The notes beneath the pieces are model-generated. The model was given only the letters and a program-made list of their open reading frames with translations. It was not told the DNA's origin and did not search any database. A stretch of DNA of 64,000 nucleotides from Galaxea fascicularis (lineage: Eukaryota; Cnidaria; Anthozoa; Scleractinia; Euphylliidae), in NCBI GenBank assembly GCA_948470475.1, contig OX419339.1, positions 12,229,863 through 12,293,862 of the forward strand, in the 5' to 3' direction. The translations under genes were made by a program, and so were the position numbers. The stretch's first letter is position 1. Each line of letters opens with the position of its first letter. Below, piece after piece: positions 54,873-64,000 of this stretch.

Positions 54873-57800
54873 ATGGCCCTGGACGAAGTTTTCAAACCAG
54901 TGGATTCTCTTAATTTTATCGACGAATCTCACAACACATATATCTTGAAGCGAATCTCTCGGATGCGAATACACTCTGTGTTAACAGATGTAATTCTTGT
55001 AGTGGAAGGCAAGGAGTTTCCTGCACATCGAAACGTGTTGGCAGCAAACTCGGACTATTTCATGGCCATGTTTAGCGGGCATATGGCAACAATGAGTGAC
55101 AAAGTTGAGGTTAACGAAATAACAGCCACGGCAATAGAGATTCTGCTAGATTTCATCTACAAGGGCGAAATTCTTATTACGGAAGAAAACGTCGAAGATG
55201 TGTTTTGTGGTTCTTGTCTGTTGTTGCTCGAGAAAGTCACTCAAGCGTGTTGCAAATTTATTCAAGAGCGGCTTACTATATCTAATTGTTGGGGAATCCG
55301 AGCTCTGTCGGATAAATTTAACTGCAACGAGTTGCTCCAACGAGCTAACACGTTCATCGAAGAGAATTTCATGGAAGCTGCAAGCTGTGATGAATTTTTA
55401 ATTCTGCCCCCTTCTCATCTGGAAGAGATCTTGATGAATGATGAAATTGTTATTCCACGTGAAGAGGACCTTTATGAACTTCTTCTAAAGTGGGTCGAAC
55501 ACAATCGCGAAGAGAGAGTCAAACACTTTCCATCACTTCTGGAAAAGATTCGCCTCCCGCAAATCAACCCCGAGTATTTTGAAGAGATAATTGCTACAGA
55601 CGACTTGGTCATTGAACACCCAGAAGTCCATGATGTTGTCACAAAAGCCAGAAAACACATCTATTCCATGATGGATTTGGAAGAACTGATGGCTGAGAGT
55701 GAGCCTTACAAGTGGCAAATTCCCAGACGGTGTCTGAGAACTGTGAGTGTCTTACTGACCATCGCAGGACCGTCATGCGCAATATTTGACTTGGAAACAG
55801 AGTTGTGGCACAGCATCTCGAAGTTAAGCACTCGTCATTGTCCAGGAATAGAGGCCTTGGGGAAGTACGTTTATGTGGTTGGTGGTAGCAAGGAGTGGAA
55901 GAGAATGAACACTTGTGAGCGCTATGATCCTGATTACAATCAGTGGAATGACGTGAAACCAATGAATGTACCTCGCAGTAACATAGGTTTGGTGGCACTC
56001 AATGGGTACCTGTATGCTGTTGGTGGCTACGATGGAAGGTCACCTATTCGGTGAGCCATTTTTTATTTTAAAGACTAGTTTCCTGGGATGATTATTGATG
56101 GAGGGGTACACAGAATAACAAAATTTTATTTAATGAAACCAGTGCATGTGCCATCGTTAAGTGTCTATAGTTAAAAGAATAATCAGTGTTTCAAATAAGG
56201 ACCAGACACCTTGAGTGGTAGACAAAAGAAGAATAATTTATTAGAAAGATTCATACTCACTGACTTCTGAAACAGCAACATCAACTTTATTTTCAACAAT
56301 TATTTCATTAACAAAGGCCTTTGTAGCCTGCAGGTAGCATAGCTATTCTAGGTGGACTACTAAAACGAATACTATAATATGCAATAAGCTCTCAAGAAAT
56401 AACAACAAATAGCAGATACACATATACAATGATATATACATTTAGCTTGAGAAAGAAATAAAGAACAAAAAAGGAAAAAAGAATCTAAAGTCAGAGTAAA
56501 CGTCCAAGAGAAAGTTAATTAAAATGAAAACACATACTTGGAAAGATCAATATAGAGCATGTCCACATTGATCTCCTCTGTTTCAAGAATCTGCAGAAGC
56601 AAATAACTTGATTTGCAGTTAAGGGTGCTTTCCTTAGCTTGCGAAGTTCAGGCGGGGGGGGGGGGGATACTATTGCATGTTTTTGCTCAACTCTATATAA
56701 GGAATCTCAGAGATATTGGGTTGGCCACAATGATTTACAGTGTCATGTAACAAAGAGGCAACTGATTTGAAGTAAAGCAATTTTATCGACAGAATTGTGG
56801 AACTAGCAGAAAGAGGAACACTGAGATTGCATGGTAAAAAATGTCACAGGAATATACATCCATATTAGTTTGAATTTTGTTCAGATTGTCCAAAATTGCA
56901 TGTTGAGGAAAAAATTGCACATTGTGATTGAAAAAGTATGTCATTCTTATCTAGGATTTTAGGCATTTATATTTTTATAGTACACTCAACAAAATTACTC
57001 AATTCTGATTGGTCGAGAGCAGTACAGTTAATCCCAAATACAGCTGTAGTACTCTGTAGAAGTACCTATTAAGTTTCCATGACCATGGTGCATAAGTTCG
57101 TAATTTTGTTGAATGTACTGTACATTAAAAAATTGCACGACCTCGTACAATTCGGGATCAATAGATACTCGTGATTTTGAAAGTTCTCAAATTTGCACTT
57201 GCCTAAAGGCTAGTCCAATTTTGAGAACTTTCAAAATCATTCATACCTATTAATCCTGAATTGTACTCAAGGTCATGTTTCCTATACAAATTATTGTTCA
57301 AATATTCAGTTAAATATGGACAGTAATGAAATTAAGCGATAATACATGTATTAATTGGGTCAGTTTCATCATCTGCTGTATAAATCAGAATTACTTTGGC
57401 ATGCTTTGATTTGTGGGAGCAAATGCCAGACAAAATTGACATATTCATCAGTTCAGCTATGGCATGAGATAGGACTTGACGTACAGATTTCAAGAGGGGA
57501 ACAGGACAAGAATATAGTCCATACGCTTTATTTGATGAAGTGCTCAAAATTTCCATTTCGATTTCAGAAGAAGTAACAGCATCAAAGTAGAAAGAATTGG
57601 AGTAATTTGAATTCCGTAGATCAAGTCTCTAGTGAAAAATGGTATGCTATTTGCAAGCTTAAGTCCGACATATGCAACGTGATGGGTCAATATACTCACT
57701 ATTTCTGATTGATTTTGTGTTGTGCCCTGATTGTTATGAAGCTGGAGAGTCTACACAATTTTTGTCTTCCTATGCTGATTGATTAAATTATGAATATCCT

Positions 57801-60800
57801 CCCATTTTTTTTCATGTTATTTAGGTTGCTACTAAGATAGGCTTGGTAAGAGAGTGTTTTAGTCAGGCAAGGAAGACTTAAAGATTTTGACCATACAGCT
57901 TGTACTCTTTATTTGGCTGTGTTGCCGGAATAGAAAAGGTCATTCATTTTTACTGATTTGCATAATCCTCTTGTTATCCATGGTTTAGACAGTTGCTTAG
58001 CCTTGCAGAGTTTTGAGAGGAGCATGTTTAGCAAGTTTATTCAATTTGTTGTAAAAAGAGGAAAAGCACTTGTCAAGAGAACTATTAATTTTGTGATCAA
58101 ACCAGCCCAGTCAATTTGTTTTTTCTTCCAAAAATTTTGAATAGTCATGTATTTTAGTCCCTTGATAAGGTATTGTTATTTAGGTAATGGGATAATATAA
58201 TGAAAAAAAAGGTGTACTTGTTACAGCTGTACATGCTAAAGTGCCCGGAAAAAGTCCTGAAACCCCAGCAGGAAACAAACTCGTGGTCTTCCAGGTTGGT
58301 GGTTGGATGCACCAATCACAGTACAAAATCTTGACCTCTTGATCATGACTTTATCTGAAGGGGAATGTTTGATTTGGAAGTGTGCTTTTAATAATGAATA
58401 AAGCGCTATTGATCTGTCGCTCTATAAGTAATAAATCCTTAATTATTATTGTTATTATCCTCTTTCTTAGTTTTTTTCCAGTTCACTGAGTCCTATGTTT
58501 GTGTTTGTTTGACAAATGACACTTTTCTAGGCTGTAAACTTTTAGTAGGTTTACATTTCTTGTTTACAGTACTCATTGGTATTTTTTAACCCCCATGTCA
58601 CCTCTCCCTACTATATTACTAGTTCATTGACTGAGCATTCAGGGCACAAGAAACAGGAAGTAATCACCAGGGGCCAGTTGAGTTAAGGGAGATAGTTTTT
58701 TAACCCAATAACCCCGAGGTTAAAGGGGTCTCCCTTTGACAAGGAAAATCGCCTGGTGTTAGACAGAGTAAAATCTATAAAGTCACTCTTAGGAGGAAAG
58801 GGTTAAGGGAGATAGTTTTTTAACCCTTTAACCCCTAAGAGGTCTCTGTTTGACGAGTGAAATCCTCTAGCTTTAGATAGAGTAAAATTGATAAAGTCAC
58901 TCTTAGGGAGGAGAGGTTTAAGGGAGATAGTTTTTTTTAACCCTTTAACCCCCAAGAGGTCTCTGTTTGACGAGTAAAATTGTCTGGTTTTAGACAGTAA
59001 AATCGATAAGTCACTCTGAGGGAGGAAAGGCTTAATGGTTATACAAATTCTCCCTACATGTAACATACAAATTAAGTGAGAACACATGTTGTCAGGAATT
59101 AAAGGGTTCAGTTATGTAGTAAAATGATTTTCTCCCTAACTTCTTTAAATTTAATGTATTTTCACGAGCAGCACTGTGGAATGCTATGACCCCATGGAAG
59201 ATGAGTGGAAGTTTGTGGCATCAATGAATAACCAGCGTGATGGAGCATGTGTTGTGACAGAAGGCCGTTACATTTATGTGATCAGTGGATATGATGGGCA
59301 CAGTTACTTGAGTTCTGTGGAGATGTATGACCCAAGTACTGATGCATGGGTTTTGGGAGGTGAGGTCATCTACAAATCTTTTCTTGTTTCTGTTGGATTC
59401 TTGTGTATGTTGTCTTGTTTCCAGAGGATAAATTATTTTTGCATATGTTGTTATGCAATGTTTCTGTGGTTGTCCTCCTCCTATAAGGACATGTGAATGT
59501 CTTAGGAAAGTATTTTAACTCGCTCTATTTGGGTGAGCAGTGCTCGAAATTAATTAATTAATTGTCTGGTTGCCCAAGATGTCCAAAAAGTTTACCGAGC
59601 AGCCAATTTTTTGGTAAAATTAAGAGGCTTATTGCCCAAGGAATAAACAATAGACAACCCAGCCAAACAGAAAATAAATTTATCATAAACAGCAGAAGAC
59701 TTACACGAGGGTTTTGTGTTGACGATGTCCAATAATGTGAAGTTAATAATAATTAATTTGCTTCAGCTAAGCACTTTCCTGTGTTGTGGATATCTGTAAA
59801 TTTTATAAAACATTGGCAGAGACAAACCCAAAGTTTCATGTCTGGTAGCAGCCAAGATCAAAGATGCCATTTTGAATATGCCACAACTCAAAGCAATAAT
59901 TGCTTGTCCTTAATTTTTTTAGCAATTGTTGCATTCAATTTTTGCCTCAAGTAGAGCTACACAAAGGCAGTAGAACTGGATTTGTGAGTCACTTTATTGA
60001 AACTTTATTGACTTGAACTGAACACTTTTTTGCAAATTTAATTTAAGTTGTTAAGAATATGACAAGTCAGTCAGTTAAAGGTAAAGCATAATGTGTGGTT
60101 CCAAAAAATATCCATACCCCCCCCCCCACGGAGGGTCACTGAATTTCCTAGGGGTAGAGAGGTATAAAATAGACAAATTTCCAAAGGGGAGGGGGGTAAC
60201 AAAGAGTTTTTCTTTCCAGAGGGTTTGAAATGCGATCGAATAAACACTTAATATATATTTTTCCAATTGATTCAGGTAACCAAGAAAAACAAAAAGTTCT
60301 ATCCGTAGAAATAGATGTAGGATTCCTTGTCATATATTTCCTATTATTATTCCAGCGCCAGACGACACATACACCACTGAGGCACAACTCTGGGCAGCAC
60401 GTTCAACGTCAAGTAAAACAAAGTGGCCGACTAGAAAAATATCGTTCCCAGTCCCCTAAGATTGGCCTATTGAGCGAACGCGCGGAAATGAGTTTGAGCT
60501 GAAGTGGGTAATTTCTCTCTTCGCTTTTTGTAAACTTTCACTTGCTCTTCATTTTCACTCGCTTGGCTTCTCGTTCGCTTGATTTGTTTTTAATATGAGA
60601 CAAATAACCAGTTACCAACCAATTACACCTGCAACATACAGAAATATCGTGGAGATTAGCATTGAGTTATTTTCCCGAGTTCCACTTTGACAGCAAAAAT
60701 AAGAATGACGTGAGAACATAGCTTGCGCGTACAAAGTAATTTGATATCTTGTGTCGATTGTGCATAAATTAAAAAACTTCGACAAGGTTACAAAACGTGA

Positions 60801-62201
60801 ACAATACTGTCAACGTCAACTTTCAGTTCTTTCTTGGATATTTTTTGAATGGAAACTTCTTTCAATTTGAGCAAACGAAAGGTGAGCTGCCAGGACTGTG
60901 GAGTGTTAATAAGTTCAGTTGTTTATAGTTTGAACATTTCAAAAGAGAGAAAGTGAGATAAGTGAGTCTATTCATACGTCTAGAATTTTCCACTGTCGTT
61001 GTTAGGAAAATAAAATCTCACACCCTCATCCAGCAATTTTGTTCCTTACCTAGTGAATATCTCCTTAAATAATGTTCCATGAAATAGCAAGTGTGGTGTG
61101 GCCAAATCGCTTACATGAAAAATATGCCGCTTTACATCGTCATCTGAAGTGTAACTATAATCAGCTGCAACTAAATTTCATTTCGGCTCTAAGTAGATCA
61201 AAATAAAGTAATGAAGTCTCTTTATTTGTGAATTTGGAATTTCCTGGGGGTGGGGGCTCAAACTGAAAAAAACCCTCTGTGGGTGGGGGGTATGGATATT
61301 TTCTGGAACCACACAATTATTGATTGTAAAAGTCATCTTCAAACCTGTAATTTTTTTGCAAGGTGGATTCACAGAAACACTCATTAACCATTTTGGAGAA
61401 AGTCTGCAACCCTTGTGATGATTTGAAGTGGTCTGTGAAAGCACATGTCTCTTTGCTTTGAAAAATACACAATTATTATTTGTCCTCAAAAAATCATTTC
61501 CTCACAGCGAAATGCTTGACAATAATGTGGGCTGCCTGGAGAGGACTCTTTGGCCTCCCCAACTCACACCACTACTGGAAGACATGGAACTTTTCCACAG
61601 CAGTGGCCAACAACTTGAAAAACACAAGCCTGACATTTCCCAAGTTGTAGTACTCAATGCGTGTATACATGATATTTATGATGTAGCCCCTTTAAAATGT
61701 TAGTTTCATATTTAGTGAATTTAAATTTTCTCTGCAGCTGTTGCTCCAATCATTGAACGGCGTGAAGATGCCATGGCTGCTGTTGTTGAGAACAAGATTT
61801 ATGTCATAGGTGGTTATCATGGTAACACATTCATGCCCACATGTGAAGCATTGGACCTTGACAAGAATGAGTGGAATTTCATGGCATCATTAAGCTCTCC
61901 TCGTTACCAAGCTGGGGTTGCTGTTTTGAACCGCAAGATCTATGTTTGTGGGGGATGGAGCGGCAATGGACTTGCCACTGCCTTAGTGGAATGTTATGAT
62001 GTGGCTACAGACACGTGGTCAATGGTAATGCCACTTCCCACCCCTGCAGCAGCTAGAACAGCATTTATTAACTTTCCTCGTAAAATGATTGAGAAGTTGC
62101 GCAAGGAAATAACAAAGACTGGATCTGAAGAGCAACTGGCACAACCAACCAAGAAGGATTCAGTAGGAGCTGACCATAGACTTTATGGTGCTACAATTTA
62201 A
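54873..62201 (+). CDS. Kelch-like (BTB-BACK-Kelch) protein, probable CUL3 adaptor
   Basis: Exons 54873-56050, 59172-59359, 61738-62201; 609 aa with matching phases. The start is the first ATG (MALDEVF); upstream the frame opens only with a GTG. BTB about residues 40-150 (LTDVILVVEGKEFPAHRNVL, AANSDYFMAMF), BACK about 155-280 (CWGIRALSDKFNC, LLKWVEHNREER), then six kelch blades at about 295-580, each with a double-Gly or equivalent: IAGP, VVGGS, VGGYDG, ISGYDG, IGGYHG, CGGWSG. The C-terminal tail of about 40 residues is charged. KLHL proteins bring substrates to cullin-3 ligases through BTB/BACK and bind them with the propeller. Which KLHL it is cannot be decided by eye. Blade 1 is degenerate. 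The second intron holds a 1.2-kb transposon. Confidence 0.92.
57000..57290. repeat. Dispersed foldback-like repeat (KLHL intron 1)
   Basis: CTCAATTCTGATTGGTCGAG, GAGCAGTACAGT and TAGTACTCTGTAGAAGTACC resemble 23,965-24,060 in PEPD intron 11 and, loosely, 10,390-10,480. A short inverted pair TTTTGAAAGTTCTCAAATTT / AATTTTGAGAACTTTCAAAA lies at 57,173-57,239. Confidence 0.5.
58681..59036. repeat. Tandem repeat, about 120-bp unit, three copies (KLHL intron 1)
   Basis: Each unit starts TTAAGGGAGATAGTTTTTTA, continues through AACCCTTTAACCCC, GTCTCTGTTTGACGAG and AAAGTCACTCTTAGG-type phrases, and repeats at 58,681, 58,804 and 58,919. Copies differ by substitutions and small indels. It ends 136 bases before exon 2. 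Confidence 0.85.
60093..61314. mobile_element. 1.2-kb TIR element, ends GTGTGGTTCC (KLHL intron 2)
   Basis: GTGTGGTTCCAAAAAATATC at the left is mirrored by GATATTTTCTGGAACCACAC ending at 61,314. C-rich (left) and G-rich (right) tracts follow inside both ends. The interior shows no transposase motif. A short relative is at 37,535. Confidence 0.65.
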
Positions 62202-62425
62202 ATTGGTACTGTTTTTCTCCCTAGTTGCAGAAGTGAAACCTAAGGAGTAAACTTAGCCCATAGAGCAGGCACTGTCTGTGGCTAGTTAGTGCCAAATATT
62301 TTTGCAAAAATGGTTCTGGGCTACTGGATTGGGGATTGTGGATTGGGGAGAGAAGCAATAATTATTTGTCACCAAGTGGGTTGCCATAAGGTAGAAAGAT
62401 GGTTGAAAGTCCAAGATGTTGGCTC

Positions 62426-62431
62426 AATAAA
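62426..62431 (+). terminator. Candidate poly(A) signal of the KLHL gene
   Basis: AATAAA 225 bases after the stop codon, followed by GAATGTATGTTATAAC with some GU richness. Confidence 0.5.
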
Positions 62432-62957
62432 AGAATGTATGTTATAACTGGCACTTTCTCCCTGGTGTAGTAACTGTAAAATTCATTAGATGTTTTGCAA
62501 CTTATCCAAGTCCCTTTAACAATGATGTATTTACTGATGTACTTTCAAGTTCAGTATTCTAGCTAGGATTAAGAAACGAAGGGTGGAAAAATTTGCATAT
62601 TATAATTTTTTAATTGCAGATCTGCCGTGTTGGCGTGTTAACTTAGGACGTGTTTTAGTGATGTAAACAAGAAATGTAAATGGTACACTATAAAGCACTT
62701 GAAAATCAGAAATTGGTGAATTATGGCAATTATATCTAAGGCTCTATTAGGGGTTATTGGGGTATGGGATATTTAAGTAAAAAATTGTAGGGATATGTAT
62801 GGGATATTTGTTGGAAAAAATAATGGGGTATGGGGTTTTTGAAAAGAAATTCTGCGATATCAAACATCAAAGTTGTCACTTTTTAAAAAAATGAAATGGT
62901 CTAAAATAGGTTCATTGATCAATTTTGAAAGCACAAAAAGTGAAAAAATGTACTTAC

Positions 62958-63400
62958 CTGCCAATATGGTACCACTGGATTTTTTTCCCCAACATGTGTG
63001 AAGGGGACTCTGTCAAATGTAATACTTGGCTTCACCATCATCACTTCCTTTTCATTTCCAGTACACTTTAAAGTTTGGAGATTTTATCTCTTAAAAAAGT
63101 TACAACAACTTCATTTTGGACTCATTCGAAAACCAGCACATTAAATACTTTAAAGAAAAAGTATGAAAATGATGCTTGCAAAACCTCTCAGTTACCTGGA
63201 CAGTAGCCCCATCTGCCATCTCCCTTTCTCTAATTTTTTTTATAACAGTTAAATGAGCGTTATTCATCATGTCATTAGCTTCTAAAATAATTAGTTTTGT
63301 TGGGCGTTGAAGATATGGATTTTCTTTGTTTTGAGAAGGGGAGGGATCCATACCAAGAGTATGATGATTAGCTCTTTGGGTTACGATAGCGGCTTGCACT
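62958..63400 (-). CDS. Possible exons of an unidentified minus-strand gene
   Basis: Exon candidate 63400-63196 lies between a strong acceptor (TTTTTTCTTTTAACCAACAG) and donor CAG|GTAACT. It is open for 68 codons and includes QRPTKLIILEANDMMNN and KKIREREMADGATVQ. A second candidate ends at 62,958 with a strong donor CAG|GTAAGTAC. It is open in matching phase 0 and includes KPSITFDRVPFTHVGEKN and PVVPYWQ; its start, about 63,048-63,072, is uncertain. No family recognised, and neither start nor terminal exon was found. The gene would begin beyond or near the window edge. It could also be transposon-derived. Confidence 0.3.
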
Positions 63401-63479
63401 CTGTTGGTTAAAAGAAAAAATTCTGTAGCGCAATGTGTTTGTTTCAAGGTTTAAAAAAATTAGCCTAAGTTTTTCAAAA

Positions 63480-63640
63480 ACCAATCCATTTCCATCCTTG
63501 CCATCCAGAAGAAGGCAGTATTTAGTCTCATTGCGGTGGCAAAGTCCTGGGTAAGTAAACTTCTTAATTATTTTTGGGTGTTCCCTGATTTAAAACTTAA
63601 AGCGGATCGGAATAGCAGTGTCCCTTTCAATCCAAACTTG
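63480..63640. repeat. Dispersed repeat matching 33,009-33,180
   Basis: Shares CCATTTCCATCCTTGCCATC, AGTATTTAGTCTCA and CGGATCGGAATAGCA-type phrases with the right half of the element at 32,838-33,185. Confidence 0.6.
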
Positions 63641-64000
63641 TCCTTCTTGTATATAGTACACAATGAAGGAACTTCTCGTCTCTATTTCGTGTATATTGGT
63701 GAATGACTGACTGTTTAAAACATGGATGTGTGAAAAAAACCTTCCACATCCGAGGGCCGCATTGCAATAATTTCAACGCGTAGTGGGTAAATCTCGAAGT
63801 GTGCGCGTGGTAATTAACAAATTAAGAAGACTCGCCTGTGATCTGTTCTGTTATAAAGCACGCAGGAAGCGGATAGAGGACGAAAGAAGTGTAGGGGAAA
63901 CACGAGACGTAGTCGAGTGTTTTCCCTACTTCTTGAGTTATATCGAAACTTTATTATAATAAAAAAAAATTCCTTATCTTCTCTGCGAGTTGCGCGAAAA

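Larger units (their letters stand above)
62202..64000. other. 3' flank of KLHL gene to window end
   Basis: Holds the KLHL 3' UTR, a GGGATATT-rich patch (62,745-62,850), possible minus-strand exons (62,958-63,400), a dispersed repeat at 63,480-63,640 matching 33,009-33,180, and AT-rich sequence to the end. Confidence 0.4.

Overview
The window reads as nuclear DNA of an animal, most likely an anthozoan cnidarian such as a stony coral. Seen directly: AT-rich sequence, intron-rich genes with GT-AG junctions, recognisable orthologues of vertebrate genes with near full-length exon chains, no operons, and a high load of short inverted-repeat transposons, tRNA-derived SINEs and Penelope-like debris. 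The cnidarian assignment is inference from gene and repeat style; no taxon-specific marker was searched.

Layout. (1) 1-10,100: two tandem, apparently intronless beta-1,3-glycosyltransferase (GT31) genes at 672-1619 and 8793-9746. They lie in a duplicated segment whose interval holds mobile-element remains, including a hammerhead-ribozyme-like motif at 4672-4720. (2) 11,792-14,861, minus strand: five-exon CFAP418 (C8orf37). (3) 15,190-27,414, plus strand: complete 16-exon PEPD (prolidase, 500 aa), head-to-head with CFAP418 across about 330 bp. (4) 27,415-30,211: intergenic, with foldback transposons. (5) 30,212-42,137, minus strand: complete 17-exon RSPRY1 (529 aa) including an 11-nt microexon. 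(6) 42,448-51,888, plus strand: complete 11-exon TAF4 (838 aa), head-to-head with RSPRY1 across 310 bp. (7) 53,823-54,630, minus strand: an unrecognised three-exon gene for a small predicted membrane protein. It is head-to-head with (8) 54,873-62,201, plus strand: a three-exon BTB-BACK-Kelch (KLHL-type) gene. (9) 62,958-63,400, minus strand: two possible exons of an unidentified gene, ending in repeat-rich sequence at the window edge.

The single-copy genes are housekeeping or ciliary and share no pathway. Their common feature is arrangement: three successive divergent pairs with 243-330 bp between start codons, which suggests shared promoters. The mobile fraction is the most unusual part. A family of foldback elements has 9-bp target duplications (Mutator-like signature), one member being a perfect 60-bp palindrome. 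There are also two PIF/Harbinger-like MITEs with TTA/TAA duplications, a 768-bp piggyBac-like foldback flanked by TTAA, and a Penelope-like GIY-YIG fragment with degenerate ribozyme-like sequence just after its stop codon. Exon junctions were derived by hand from reading frame, splice motifs and remembered family sequence; every gene model closes in frame, but none was checked against transcripts.
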